Shown here one piece after another: positions 1 to 8,432 of a stretch of 64,000 nucleotides of DNA (the stretch's first letter is position 1; every line of letters starts with the position of its first letter). A model generated the notes under the pieces. The model was not told the origin of the DNA and made no database searches. It was given only the letters and a program-made list of their open reading frames with translations. Position numbers and translations under genes: made by a program. This stretch comes from SpSt-539 sp964549445 (lineage in GTDB: Bacteria > Planctomycetota > Phycisphaerae > UBA1845 > UTPLA1), in contig CAZJVS010000018.1 in assembly GCA_964549445.1 (NCBI GenBank), forward strand, positions 1 through 64,000, in the 5' to 3' direction.

Positions 1-186
1 TTCCTGGTCGGCGAGATGCTCGGCCCGATTCTGGCGTCGATTCATAACATCGCGTACTATCAGCGGCTGATGCGGCGAATTCGCGCGGCCGTCCGCAACG
101 GGACAATGCCCAGCCTGCTGAGCGAATTCGAATCTAAATCACCTTCGCCGGACAACGAGGACCTCGCATGCAACTCATCGGAATGA
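1..186 (+). CDS. tgt: Queuine tRNA-ribosyltransferase, C-terminal end (5' truncated)
   Basis: The frame is open from the first base to a TGA at 184-186 and encodes about 61 residues. The segment with HNIAYYQRLMRRIRAA matches the C-terminal helix of bacterial Tgt, which swaps guanine for preQ1 at the wobble position of GUN-anticodon tRNAs. The last 15 or so residues are a variable, acidic tail. The stop lies inside the next gene, yajC, with a 19-base overlap, so the two are probably translated from one message. The tgt-yajC order is a classic bacterial arrangement and supports the call. The catalytic and zinc-binding parts lie outside the window. Confidence 0.82.
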   Translation, partial: FLVGEMLGPILASIHNIAYYQRLMRRIRAAVRNGTMPSLLSEFESKSPSPDNEDLACNSSE

Positions 187-524
187 TGCTTTCGCAGGCC
201 ACCACCCAGCCCGCCCAGCCGCCGCCAGGCATCGGCTCGATGCTCTTTCCGCTGCTGGTCGTGGGCTTCGTGTTCTATCTGCTGGTCTTTCGCCCGCAGA
301 AACGCGAGCGGGCACAGCAGAAGCAGCTTCTGGACGGCCTGAAGAAAAACGACCGGGTCATCACCATTGGCGGCCTGTACGGCACGGTGGTCCAGGTGAA
401 GGACCAGGAAGTGACGCTGAAGGTCGACGAATCGACCAACACCAAGATGACTTTCATGCGCAGCGCGATTCGCAGCATCGTCTCGGCCGGACCGGGCGAA
501 GAAAAGAAAGACGCGGCTGGTTGA
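168..524 (+). CDS. yajC: Preprotein translocase subunit YajC
   Basis: This 118-residue protein has one N-terminal membrane segment (about residues 25-43, LLVVGFVFYLLVFRPQKRER) followed by a basic, charged cytoplasmic domain. That is the standard YajC layout and length. YajC associates with SecDF and the SecYEG channel and assists protein export. The motif RPQKRERAQQ followed by GLKKNDRVITIGGLYGTV is the family signature. The start at 168 has GAGG about 7 bases upstream and overlaps the end of tgt. The usual downstream partner secD is absent; an unrelated secreted protein follows after 170 bases. Confidence 0.95.
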   Translation: MQLIGMMLSQATTQPAQPPPGIGSMLFPLLVVGFVFYLLVFRPQKRERAQQKQLLDGLKKNDRVITIGGLYGTVVQVKDQEVTLKVDESTNTKMTFMRSAIRSIVSAGPGEEKKDAAG

Positions 525-638
525 GCCGGTTGCTCTCCAAGTCTCCGTAGAACATGAACTTGCGGCTGGTTTGGCCCGAAAACCGGCAGCTATTGCGCGG
601 GGCCGACCGGTCGATATAGATTACAAGACGCGCCGAAT

Positions 639-667
639 GCAACGGTCCGGAAAGTGGATCGTATAAT
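639..667 (+). promoter_or_regulatory. Sigma-70-type promoter for the 695 gene
   Basis: A perfect TATAAT lies at 662-667. The -35 region 17-18 bases upstream (TGCAAC/GCAACG, 638-644) is a poor match. A start site near 674 would leave a leader of about 20 nt containing an AAGGAG ribosome-binding site at 681-686. Confidence 0.5.
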
Positions 668-694
668 TAGGCGTTGGGTGAAGGAGATGGGTAC

Positions 695-1297
695 ATGAAT
701 CGTCGAACGATGTTTGGCATTCGGGTGCTGGTTGCGGCGCTGGTCGTCGGTTTCGCCGCTCAGTCGGGGCGGGCGCAGACGACGTCGACGCCGACCAGCG
801 GGACGGATATCACGAGCATTCTGCAGCAGCTTACCGGCGGATCGACCGGCACGACGACCGGATCAACGGGAACGTCGACCGGAACGACGGCCACCAGCCA
901 GCCCTCGACGCCAACCGAAGGCGACTTCCCGCCGCTGACAACCACTCTGCCCCAGGCGAGCGTATCGCTCGGCTCACTGCAGCAGCGTGCGCCGGGGGCG
1001 TGGGTCATTCGGGCCCAGGGCGTGGCGACTGGCGCGGTCGATCTTCAGGGCAATGGCGACGACAGCTCGCCCAGCGCGACCAACATCATGCGCAACATGG
1101 CGTTCGACATTACCCAGGCCGTCGTCCAGAGCGTGCAGCAAGGTATCCTCCAATTGTTTAGCTCGTTCCTCTCGCAGCTCGGCGTCAATATCCCGGGCGG
1201 CGGCTCCTTCGTCGTGCCCACCCCGACCATCAACGTAAACGGCACGCTCGACAACCAGACCACAACCAGCACCGGCACTGTCGTGCCGGTCCCCTGA
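695..1297 (+). CDS. Hypothetical secreted protein, Thr/Ser/Gly-rich
   Basis: The protein has 200 residues and no family that I recognise. The start is placed at ATG 695 rather than the in-frame TTG at 674, because AAGGAG at 681-686 is correctly spaced for 695 and the protein then begins with a signal peptide (MNRRTMFG, a hydrophobic stretch, cleavage near SGRAQ). A low-complexity Thr/Gly/Ser stretch of about 40 residues follows, then a more ordered C-terminal half with a possible amphipathic segment near AVVQSVQQGILQLFSSFLSQ. It has its own promoter and a strong terminator, so it is probably transcribed alone. It may be periplasmic or surface exposed. Confidence 0.7.
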   Translation: MNRRTMFGIRVLVAALVVGFAAQSGRAQTTSTPTSGTDITSILQQLTGGSTGTTTGSTGTSTGTTATSQPSTPTEGDFPPLTTTLPQASVSLGSLQQRAPGAWVIRAQGVATGAVDLQGNGDDSSPSATNIMRNMAFDITQAVVQSVQQGILQLFSSFLSQLGVNIPGGGSFVVPTPTINVNGTLDNQTTTSTGTVVPVP

Positions 1298-1326
1298 CGG
1301 CTTTACCACACAGTCCACAACTCGAA

Positions 1327-1358
1327 CGGCCGGACCGATGCGTCCGGCCGTTTTGTTT
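1327..1358 (+). terminator. Rho-independent terminator
   Basis: A perfect 9-bp stem, CGGCCGGAC (1327-1335) with GTCCGGCCG (1342-1350), has a 6-nt loop and is followed by TTTTGTTT. It lies 30 bases after the stop of the 695 gene. Confidence 0.93.
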
Positions 1359-1750
1359 CTCGATAGTGCTGCGCTCTCGCCGACAACACGCCGCAACCGG
1401 CGAAACACACCCCTGGGTCGCACCCTGAGCTCGTCTAGGATTCCCATCCACAAACTTCCCCCAGCCAAATGGAGACAATGCAGGGCGTCCGCGCAGCCCG
1501 TTCGATCAATTCTCGAGCACCAGCACGGGACAGACTATGCTTCTGATGCCCAACACTCAGACTACTCCGGACAATCCCTTATCGACGGCCGTGGAAACCG
1601 GGGATGCGGTCGCAGTGCGTGAGGGCGCGGCGGTCACGAAAAATCGGTCTGCGCATCTGAGCCCGGCGCGCCCACGGTATGATGACACTTCACTCAGCGA
1701 GCGCGCAAACTGCGAGCCGTCTAAATCGTCTGTCGAAGGGAGCGAAAGTC
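1359..1750. other. Intergenic region, no gene supported
   Basis: Open frames here have arginine- and serine-rich shadow composition and no plausible ribosome-binding site. A TATGAT at 1678-1683 could be a -10 box for the 1751 gene, but no convincing -35 box precedes it. Confidence 0.6.
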
Positions 1751-2503
1751 ATGAACACTCGCCGAATTGGCTCCATCGCCGTGCTCTGTCTCCTCGTAAG
1801 GTCTGCCGCGCCGGTGCACGCCGGGCCCGCCGCGCCGTTCCCCGGCGCCGGCGTCGACGCTTTGCCTTCCTCGTTCGACTTCACCATCCAGTTCATCGCC
1901 AACCCGTACGGAATTCCCGTCACGCCGCCGACGCTGATCACCTCCACCGGCACAACCACCTTCACGCGCAGTGCCTCGTTTCTTCCGCCCGCTCAATCTC
2001 AGTACCGCATCGACACCGACATTTCATTCAGTCACTCCGGCACGGCGCTTGGAGGTTTCACCCTCACGGATCCGATGGTCCTGACCGTCCCGCCCAACGG
2101 CGGACAACTGCGCGAAGTCTCCGCCAGCGCCGCCCCCGGCCACTTCCCGGCCGACAGTCTCATGGAACTTCATTTCGAGATGAACATCGCGTCGCTGCCG
2201 GGCATCACCATCTTCTCCGAAGAGGCACTCTTCATGCCCAGTACAGCGGCCGTCTCGGCCCTGCCCTACGCCGTCGGCACGACCCACACCGCCACCGGCT
2301 GGCTCGACGAGGACGTCACGACGTACCGATTCGAGGATGTCAGCTCTCTTTCATCGTTCCCCATGCCCGTCACCGTCAACGACGCCAGCTCCGGCTTCGT
2401 ACTGGTCGGCTACATCACCAGCGCCACGCACGTCATCACCCCCGAACCGACGACCGCTCTGCTGATTCTGGCGGGCGTCGGCTGGCTGCGTCGCTCAAAG
2501 TAG
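1751..2503 (+). CDS. PEP-CTERM sorting domain protein
   Basis: This 250-residue protein has an N-terminal signal peptide (cleavage near VHAGP) and a C-terminal tripartite tail: a PEP motif in TPEPTTALL, a hydrophobic segment (LILAGVGWL) and a basic end (RRSK). That is the PEP-CTERM signal recognised by the exosortase system in planctomycetes and other exopolysaccharide producers. The tail is cut and the protein released or anchored at the cell surface. The middle is beta-rich, consistent with an extracellular beta-sandwich, but I do not recognise its family. The ATG at 1751 is preceded by GAAGGGAG at about 1734-1741. A longer in-frame start at 1679 would displace the signal peptide and is rejected. 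Confidence 0.85.
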   Translation: MNTRRIGSIAVLCLLVRSAAPVHAGPAAPFPGAGVDALPSSFDFTIQFIANPYGIPVTPPTLITSTGTTTFTRSASFLPPAQSQYRIDTDISFSHSGTALGGFTLTDPMVLTVPPNGGQLREVSASAAPGHFPADSLMELHFEMNIASLPGITIFSEEALFMPSTAAVSALPYAVGTTHTATGWLDEDVTTYRFEDVSSLSSFPMPVTVNDASSGFVLVGYITSATHVITPEPTTALLILAGVGWLRRSK

Positions 2504-2617
2504 CAGCCCGCGCTGAGCGCGCGACAAGCCGTGGTACGTCGCGGGGCCACTCTTGCTTGCCCCTCATCCGTTGTGCCGACCGCCTGCTATACTCCGCTCC
2601 TTTCTGGAGCCGTTGGA

Positions 2618-3004
2618 ATGAAATCCCTCCGTCTCATCCACACCTATCTCGGCCTCGCCTTTGCGCCGCTGCTGGTCTTTTTCATCTTCACCGGCCTCCT
2701 CCAGACCTTCGATCTCCACGAGAGCAAGAAGGATGGCTCCTACCACGCGCCCGCCTGGGCCGTGGCTGCCGGATCGGTTCACATGCACCAGCGCCTCCCC
2801 GTCGTCGATCGCAAGAATGCCCCGTCGCGAACGACCATGCGCGTACTCATCGCCCTGACATGCGTCGGTCTGCTCACGACCGTCTCGCTCGGCGTCGTCA
2901 TGGCGTGGAAGCTGCAAAAGCGGAAGACCGGCCTCGTACTCAGCATCATCGCCGGCACCGCCCTGCCAATTATCATCCTCACGCTTCAGAATCGCGGGCA
3001 CTAG
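2618..3004 (+). CDS. Small PepSY-TM-like membrane protein
   Basis: The protein has 128 residues with about three hydrophobic segments: one after a short basic N-terminus (RLIHTYLGLAFAPLLVFF), one near residues 75-92 and one at the C-terminus. The first segment, with the H-x-Y-L-G-L pattern and the FTGLLQTFDLHE sequence, resembles the first helix of PepSY-associated transmembrane proteins, which are found near iron and heme uptake genes. It is much shorter than full PepSY-TM proteins, so it may be a one-module relative. The start at 2618 removes 29 residues of an upstream extension without hydrophobic character. Its function is unknown and it does not appear to be in an operon. Confidence 0.65.
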   Translation: MKSLRLIHTYLGLAFAPLLVFFIFTGLLQTFDLHESKKDGSYHAPAWAVAAGSVHMHQRLPVVDRKNAPSRTTMRVLIALTCVGLLTTVSLGVVMAWKLQKRKTGLVLSIIAGTALPIIILTLQNRGH

Positions 3005-3244
3005 CGGCGGCGTCGCTCATCGCGCCCGGCCGTCGCCGCATCGGCTGCAATCCGCGGCGGCAAGCACCCGGATAGACCCCTTGCAATCGCCGGCAAATCG
3101 CCCGCCTCGATCGTATTGCCGCCCGATCTCTCCCTGAGTACCGAGACACTGCGGGCAATCTTCCGCGGCTTCGGCCAAGCCGATCGTCCGTACATAGAAT
3201 CTTCGCGATTCGCGGCAACCCGTTTTCAACCGGAGGAAGCAAGC

Positions 3245-3616
3245 ATGAGCGTACAATCCCTCGCCCGCCAGTTTGTCGAGATGTGCAACCAGGGGAAGAA
3301 CTTCGACGTGATGGAGACGATGTACGCGCCGGACATTGTCTCGGTCGAGGGGGACGGCAAGGAGACGGCCGGAAAGCGGCCGGTGATTGAGAAATCGAGA
3401 CACTGGGCCGAGGTGAACACGTTCCACGGCGAGAAGGTGCGCGGCCCCTACTTCTGCGGCGGCACCGACTCCGAAGGCCAGTTCGCCGTGCACTTCACGC
3501 TGGAGATCACCCGCAAGGCCACCGGCCAGCGCCTCTCGCTTGAGGAGGTCGCCCTGTACACGGTCAAGAACGACAAGATCACGCGCGAGCAATTCTTCTA
3601 CGAGGGCGAGCATTGA
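3245..3616 (+). CDS. SnoaL-like (NTF2 superfamily) protein
   Basis: The 123-residue length and the pattern of an N-terminal helix (ARQFVEMCNQGKNFDVMETMYAPD), a conserved GKETAGKRPVIE loop and a beta-sheet end fit SnoaL-like/NTF2-fold proteins. These act as small hydrolase, isomerase or ligand-binding cones. A strong GGAGG lies about 8 bases before ATG 3245. The stop TGA at 3614-3616 overlaps the TTG start of the SDR gene, indicating translational coupling with an oxidoreductase and a hydrolase. Joint action on one small-molecule substrate is an inference; no substrate can be named. Confidence 0.8.
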   Translation: MSVQSLARQFVEMCNQGKNFDVMETMYAPDIVSVEGDGKETAGKRPVIEKSRHWAEVNTFHGEKVRGPYFCGGTDSEGQFAVHFTLEITRKATGQRLSLEEVALYTVKNDKITREQFFYEGEH

Positions 3617-4365
3617 TCCCCGCGGACGAGAGCGGAATAAACGTTGAACGCAAGTCCGCCATCGTCACCGGCGCATCGCAAGGCATCGGCGCCGGCGTTG
3701 TTCGTGCGTTCGTCGAGCGCGGCTTCAACGTCGTCGCCACGGCCCGCAACATGACCCAGTCGACCGAAATCGCCGCGTCCGACCCCGTCGCCTTCGTCGA
3801 CGGCGATATCGGCGATCCGGCCACCGCCGCCCAAGTCATCGAGACGGCCTTGGGGCGATTCAAGTCGATCGACGTGCTGGTGAATAACGCCGGCATCTTC
3901 TTCACCAAGCCGTTCACCGATTACACGGCCGACGACTTCAAGTCGCTCGTGGCGACCAATCTCGGCGGCTTTCTCCACCTCACGCAGGGTGTCATCAAGC
4001 AGATGCTGGCCCAGAAGCGCGGCGGCAGCATCGTCACGATCACCGCGGCCCTCGCCCGCAATCCGATCCGCGGCCTTCCCGCGTCGGTCCCGATGATCAC
4101 CAAGGGCGGCCTCGAAACGATCACCCAGCACCTTGCGATCGAATACGCCAAGGACAACATCCGCGTCAACGCCGTCGCCCCCGGCGTCGTCGAAACGCCC
4201 CTCGTGCGTGACACGCCGAAGGAAGTGAAAGCAGGTCTCTCCCCGCTGGGCCGGCCATCCACAGTCAAAGACATCGCCGACGCCGTCATGTACCTGACCG
4301 ACGCCCCAACCGTCACCGGCCACATCCTCTACGTCGACAGCGGCTCGCACGTCGGCCGGTGGTAA
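3613..4365 (+). CDS. Short-chain dehydrogenase/reductase with degenerate active site
   Basis: This 250-residue classical SDR has the nucleotide-binding TGASQGIG (about 19-26), NNAG, and the RVNAVAPGVVETPL segment. The YxxxK catalytic motif is altered: Lys164 is present in PMITK, but Pro160 stands where Tyr is expected, and the Ser position falls in TITAALA without a clear serine. By memory, some SDR subfamilies share this ITKGGL pattern, so it may be a group with a different mechanism or a binding role. The start is TTG 3613, overlapping the previous stop; no better start exists before the Rossmann motif. It is followed at once by the hydrolase gene. Confidence 0.85.
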   Translation: MIPADESGINVERKSAIVTGASQGIGAGVVRAFVERGFNVVATARNMTQSTEIAASDPVAFVDGDIGDPATAAQVIETALGRFKSIDVLVNNAGIFFTKPFTDYTADDFKSLVATNLGGFLHLTQGVIKQMLAQKRGGSIVTITAALARNPIRGLPASVPMITKGGLETITQHLAIEYAKDNIRVNAVAPGVVETPLVRDTPKEVKAGLSPLGRPSTVKDIADAVMYLTDAPTVTGHILYVDSGSHVGRW

Positions 4366-4370
4366 GCGGC

Positions 4371-5303
4371 ATGTTCCCCCGCATGACTCCATTCCCCGCC
4401 CTGCTGCTCGCGCTCCTCCTGCCGTGTCCCGCGCTCGCCGGCTCGAGCGCACCGGTCTCGAAACCTCAAACCACCTACCGCACCGTCAAGGTCGACGGCC
4501 TGAACATCTTCTACCGCGAGGCCGGCCCCAAAGACGCCCCGACCCTGCTCCTCCTCCACGGTCTGCCTTCGTCCTCGCGGATGTACGAGCCGCTCTTCAC
4601 CCGCCTCGCCGACCGCTTCCACCTCGTCGCTCCGGACTATCCCGGCTTCGGCCACAGCGACGCCCCGCCGCCGAAGGAGTTCGCCTACACCTTCGACCAC
4701 ATCGCCGACGTGATGAACCAATTCACCGAGGCCCTGAAGCTGCCGCGCTACACGCTCTACATGCAGGACTACGGCGGCCCCGTCGGCTTCCGCATGGCCC
4801 TGGCGCACCCCGAACGCGTCGAAGCCCTGATCGTTCAAGACGCCGTCGCCCACAACGAGGGGCTGGGCGCAAACTGGAACACGCGCCGCGCCTTCTGGGC
4901 CAACCGCGCCGCGAACGAAGCGGCCCTCCGCAAGAATCTGCTCTCGCTCGAAACCACCCGCACCCGCCACGTCGGCAGCGACCCCAACCCCGAAAAGTAC
5001 GACCCCGACCTCTGGACCGACGAGTTCGCCTTCCTCAGCCGCCCCGGCCAGGCCGACATCCAGAGCGACCTGTTCTACGACTACCGCACCAACGTCGAGT
5101 CCTACCCCAAGTGGCAGGCCTGGATGCAAAAGACCCAGCCGAGCCTGCTCGTGCTCTGGGGCAAGTACGACCTGTCGTTCGACCTCTCCGTGCCGCAGGC
5201 CGAAGTCCACGTCCTCGACGCCGGCCACTTCGCCCTCGACACCGCCGCCGACGAAATCGCGGCCCTCGTGCGGCGATTCATGGGCGCTCAGCGCGAGCAG
5301 TAA
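4371..5303 (+). CDS. Exported alpha/beta hydrolase, haloalkane dehalogenase/epoxide hydrolase-like
   Basis: The 310-residue protein starts with a signal peptide (cleavage near CPALAGS), so it is probably periplasmic. Family marks are LLLLHGLPSSS (oxyanion HG), the nucleophile elbow MQDYGGPVG with Asp133 rather than Ser, the acid region VLWGKYDLSF, and the catalytic His in DAGHFAL. An Asp nucleophile points to the dehalogenase/epoxide hydrolase branch rather than esterases. ATG 4371 is chosen, with 4383 also possible; a GTG at 4359 would overlap the SDR stop. It is the third gene of the SnoaL-SDR-hydrolase operon and overlaps the convergent DUF4375 gene by 26 bases. Confidence 0.85.
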   Translation: MFPRMTPFPALLLALLLPCPALAGSSAPVSKPQTTYRTVKVDGLNIFYREAGPKDAPTLLLLHGLPSSSRMYEPLFTRLADRFHLVAPDYPGFGHSDAPPPKEFAYTFDHIADVMNQFTEALKLPRYTLYMQDYGGPVGFRMALAHPERVEALIVQDAVAHNEGLGANWNTRRAFWANRAANEAALRKNLLSLETTRTRHVGSDPNPEKYDPDLWTDEFAFLSRPGQADIQSDLFYDYRTNVESYPKWQAWMQKTQPSLLVLWGKYDLSFDLSVPQAEVHVLDAGHFALDTAADEIAALVRRFMGAQREQ

Positions 5304-5913
5304 AAAAGTCGTCGGGGTGAGCCGTGATGTAGGCGGCGGCGAATTTCAGCAGACCGCGACCAGAATTCCCCAGTTCAAAGTACTCATCATCGAGGACGCT
5401 TAGTTTTTCGTCGGCGTCGTCGCCCATGCGCTCAAGCTGGCGCTCCCGTTTCGAGTGCTCGGTCGACATGCGGCCGCCAGGCGCGAGTGCTTCGACGCGA
5501 TCAAAGATCGCCGCGTGGTCGTTGGCGCCGAGTTCCCGGAGCGCTCCGCGGATTTCCGGCGCGAAATCGCCGGTGGAGTTGTAATAAACAGCCGACCATC
5601 CGCCGTTGCTGACTTGCCCATCCAGAATCCAGGCATAGAAGACCAATTGCTGGCCGCGCGTCAGGCGATTCAGGAAACGCACTTGCTCGTCGCGTTCGTA
5701 GCCGACGGCTTTGAGCGGATCCCACAACGGCTTGAGCACGAGCTCGCAGCGATCGCCCGGTTCGTCGGGCATCAGCGACGGTCGGGGACTACGGAGGTCA
5801 AGCAGCGCATCGGCTGCCGCGGGCCCGCGACGATTGAGCTTGGATCGTCTCCAGAAAACAAACGCTCCGGCGACGATGGCGAGCAGGACTGCGACGAGGA
5901 TGAACTTGAGCAT
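5278..5913 (-). CDS. DUF4375 (DMP19-like) membrane-anchored protein
   Basis: This 211-residue protein has an N-terminal membrane anchor (MLKFILVAVLLAIVAGAF) and a C-terminal DUF4375 domain marked by the region around VSNGGWSAVYYNSTGDFA and ELGNSGRGLL. The family fold is helical and its biochemical role is unknown; the DMP19 name comes from a bacterial DNA-mimic protein. The N-terminal anchor is an addition to the usual soluble form. The gene lies 33 bases downstream of the secreted-protein gene 5947-6987 on the same strand, so the two may be cotranscribed. Its 3' end overlaps the convergent hydrolase gene. Confidence 0.75.
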   Translation of the reverse strand: MLKFILVAVLLAIVAGAFVFWRRSKLNRRGPAAADALLDLRSPRPSLMPDEPGDRCELVLKPLWDPLKAVGYERDEQVRFLNRLTRGQQLVFYAWILDGQVSNGGWSAVYYNSTGDFAPEIRGALRELGANDHAAIFDRVEALAPGGRMSTEHSKRERQLERMGDDADEKLSVLDDEYFELGNSGRGLLKFAAAYITAHPDDFFTARAERP

Positions 5914-5946
5914 GCCAATCGCTCACTGTAGCGCGGCCCGCCGCCA

Positions 5947-6987
5947 TCACTCGCCCACGGCCCGGCTGGCGACGAGCACGAGGGTCGTATTACCCACTTT
6001 GAGCAGCTCCAGCCGGAGCGGTTCCTTGCCCTTACCTTCCAGCGCGATCTTGGCCTTGCCGTTCTCGATCTTGTCCGCCCCGGGCGGCACCGACCAGCCC
6101 GCAGCCGGCAGCTCCTTGCGGTAGAACGCGAGCACGGCCTCGGGCGGCGACGGCGTCGCGTAGCCCAGGTGCAGGTACGGCTCCTCCGAATACTCAATCC
6201 GGCCTTTCGCATCCGGCATGATGGGCAGTTCCACCTTGCGCAGGCCGACGCTGTACATGACATTCGTCTTTCCGTCTTTGGCCTGCATGTGCGCGTTGAT
6301 GCAAATCCCGCGCTGGATAAAGCTCAGAGCGAGATCGTCGGCCGGCTCTTCGTCGGTGGGCATGTTGGGGTAGATCGTCTCGCGCCAGCCCAGAGTTTTC
6401 AGTTCGGTCCGGACAAAACGAGTGACCTCGGCCACCTTGGCATCCGTCAGGAAGATGGTCACGTTGGGCTGAGACTGCGTGACCTCGGCGCCCGGCGGCC
6501 GGGGAATGGCGCGGGCGTCGACGTTGCCCTGGTTCTCCAGGAACGCCTGCATCTTCTTGGTGTTGGGGTCCTGCATGATGGTCACGTCCACGACATAGCC
6601 CTGCTTGGAGCAGCGGAACGTGCCGAACGCCAGCTTGGGGTCCACCTTGTCGTAGTCGATCTTCCAGCCCGCCTCGGTCAGCTTGTCGCGGTAGAACTGC
6701 ACATCCTTGGCAAGGTCCGGCCTGGCGAGGCCGTAGCCGATCTTCGTCGCCGACTGGTGCAGGAGTTTGTCGCGCTCGAGCGTGGGAAACGTGCGAAAGT
6801 CGATAACCGCCGCCGCCTCCTGCAGCGACGCCGGCGCATTCACCCGGCCGCCCGCGACCGACGGAGGTGCAACCGCCGGCGGCGCCGCCGCGACTCGTTG
6901 CAGAACACGCGGGTGCAGCAGAAGCAGCAGCGGAAGTAGAAGTAGTACCACCCCACGCCATCCAACGGTTCGATTCGAGGTGAACAT
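5947..6987 (-). CDS. Hypothetical secreted protein, two internal repeats
   Basis: The 346-residue protein has a long hydrophobic N-terminus (signal peptide or anchor, about residues 10-30). The rest is soluble, with repeated patterns of the type FYRDKLTEAGWKIDYD, FVRTELKTLGWRETIY and FYRKELPAAGWSVPPG. These look like three related domains in which a helix ends in L-x-x-x-GW, similar to sequences seen in planctomycete and myxobacterial proteins of unknown function. The start at ATG 6987 has GGAG upstream and gives the signal peptide. An in-frame extension to 7452 has shadow-like composition. It is probably the first gene of a two-gene unit with DUF4375. Confidence 0.7.
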   Translation of the reverse strand: MFTSNRTVGWRGVVLLLLPLLLLLHPRVLQRVAAAPPAVAPPSVAGGRVNAPASLQEAAAVIDFRTFPTLERDKLLHQSATKIGYGLARPDLAKDVQFYRDKLTEAGWKIDYDKVDPKLAFGTFRCSKQGYVVDVTIMQDPNTKKMQAFLENQGNVDARAIPRPPGAEVTQSQPNVTIFLTDAKVAEVTRFVRTELKTLGWRETIYPNMPTDEEPADDLALSFIQRGICINAHMQAKDGKTNVMYSVGLRKVELPIMPDAKGRIEYSEEPYLHLGYATPSPPEAVLAFYRKELPAAGWSVPPGADKIENGKAKIALEGKGKEPLRLELLKVGNTTLVLVASRAVGE

Positions 6988-7610
6988 CGGTGTCTCCAGT
7001 GGGTAGGGGTAGCTTACGCAGTCCGCGGGCGAAAATCCTCCCGGATGATTCCGCACTGGAAACAAGTGGATAGGCGTCGAGCATGGCTGCGGCGAGTTCG
7101 CGCTGCACTCGCGTGAGATCACAGCGTTCGGCGAGCAGCGGCTTGTGGGCGCGCCCGCGATCGAAGCCGTTGCGGGCACCCGGCGCACTGTGCGGCAGAG
7201 CGACGCTCTTTTTTTGACGATAGCAGCCGATAGCAGCCGATAGAGAGCCGGATAGTGCGTGTCGGAAAGTAGCGAATCGCGAGAAACCGCCAAATGCGCC
7301 TGGCGGCCGAGCCGGATGGATGACGTCGGGCCGCGACTCGATGGTTGGTGGGTTTGGTGCATCTGACTCTTCCCCCAGTACTTTTTTTGCTGGGACGCGC
7401 TGGAACGAGCTGGGACGGCGGCCCATTCGGCCGGCGCGCGAACTCTCTCCACAAGCCCATCGGCGACTTCCGGAGTTACAGTTCGGACAATGTTAGGTAG
7501 CAGAGGGACTCAAGTCAAGAAAAAACCGGAGGATTCGTCGCGGCCAGCGAGTGGAGTGGGCGCTGCGATCAGGATTTGAGGTCGTCCAGGGGGTGCTACT
7601 GCGAGGGAAT
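6988..7610. other. Long intergenic region with possible minus-strand leader
   Basis: The only supported element is a candidate minus-strand promoter (7490-7518). A short tandem repeat, three imperfect copies of GATAGCAGCC at about 7218-7246, follows a run of T at 7207-7214. The open frames across this stretch are Arg/Ser/Pro-rich and look like GC-driven shadows. Confidence 0.5.
7490..7518 (-). promoter_or_regulatory. Sigma-70-like promoter, minus strand
   Basis: On the minus strand TTGACT (complement of 7513-7518) and TAACAT (complement of 7490-7495) are separated by exactly 17 bases. It would drive the 5947-6987 gene through a leader of roughly 500 nt, which is unusually long, so either another promoter is used or this match is fortuitous. 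Confidence 0.35.
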
Positions 7611-7862
7611 TCAGTCGACCACCCTCGGCGGGGCGTTCGTGGTGTCCGGCTTGGGAATAAAGATTGACGCGATTACGCCGACGATGCCGATCGCGTGAAC
7701 TGATATCGAGGGATAGAAGACTCGGAGCGAATTTCGATAGCGGACGGGATCAATGCGGTCCTCTGGCGTGTCGGGCAGGCTCCACATCACCCCGGCGCCT
7801 CCGAGGAGAAACATGGCCCAGGAGAGACGGACGATCAGTTTTCGATGTCGATTGATCCACAT
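7611..7862 (-). CDS. Hypothetical small membrane protein
   Basis: This 83-residue protein has two predicted membrane segments (about residues 10-29 and 52-70) joined by a charged loop. No family is recognised. The composition, with few Arg/Ser runs and an ordered hydrophobic pattern, is more gene-like than other frames here. No clear ribosome-binding site precedes ATG 7862. Base composition is less GC-rich than its neighbours. Confidence 0.45.
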   Translation of the reverse strand: MWINRHRKLIVRLSWAMFLLGGAGVMWSLPDTPEDRIDPVRYRNSLRVFYPSISVHAIGIVGVIASIFIPKPDTTNAPPRVVD

Positions 7863-7946
7863 TGAATATCACGCAAAGGACGACCGGCAAACAAAATTGC
7901 GCATCGCACGCAATCAGCGGTTGTCGCGGGCACCCCGCGCGATGCG

Positions 7947-8363
7947 TCACTTGGCATATTCTATCGAAATTGTGCCCCATCGGACGACGACGACGATTGC
8001 CGGCGGCCACGGCCTGCGGAGCATCCGCTTTGGCACGTAGATTCCTTTTCCCGTCGCGCGGTCCCACCAGGTGCCCGGTGGTTCGTACTCCACGTACGCC
8101 TGATGCTCATGCACAAACTGAGCGGAAGCAGCGAAAGTGAAACGTTCTTGCAGTTGCTCGACCGCTCGCGTGCGCTCATCGGCGTCGCCCACATCTCGGA
8201 GATCAACTACGCCTGCGTAGATTACATGCGGCGGCGGTTTCGGTGAAGCCGAGTTCCGGATGTACAGCTGAAACGCATCCTCAGATCGGGTGTCTTCGCG
8301 CCAGCGATAATGAAAGTCTGTCGCCTTATCGATTACGCATCGATACTCGCGAGTCCCATTCAT
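7947..8363 (-). CDS. Hypothetical protein
   Basis: This 138-residue soluble protein has aromatic- and charge-rich sequence (for example DFHYRWREDTRSEDAFQLYI and YEPPGTWWDRATGKGIYVPK) that looks truly coding, but I do not recognise its family. ATG 8363 is preferred to GTG 8369 because AGGGAA lies about 8 bases before 8363. It sits between a small membrane protein and the DUF2442/DUF4160 pair, all on the minus strand, with gaps of about 70-85 bases. Confidence 0.55.
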   Translation of the reverse strand: MNGTREYRCVIDKATDFHYRWREDTRSEDAFQLYIRNSASPKPPPHVIYAGVVDLRDVGDADERTRAVEQLQERFTFAASAQFVHEHQAYVEYEPPGTWWDRATGKGIYVPKRMLRRPWPPAIVVVVRWGTISIEYAK

Positions 8364-8432
8364 CCGCACGGTTCCCTATCAGCGTATTCCGCTTCGACCA
8401 AAAGATCATGATCCAAGTATTCGATGGAATCC

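Noticed and set aside
541..605. Terminator after yajC formed by GCTGGTTT and AAACCGGCAGC
   Set aside because: The stem has a three-base bulge and no T-run follows.
1537..3075. 512-residue plus-strand open frame across 1537-3075
   Set aside because: It is an Arg/His-rich shadow of the PEP-CTERM and membrane-protein genes in another frame.
6988..7452. N-terminal extension of the 5947-6987 gene to 7452
   Set aside because: The extra 155 residues are Ser/Pro/Arg-rich, and the signal peptide begins at 6987 with its own ribosome-binding site.
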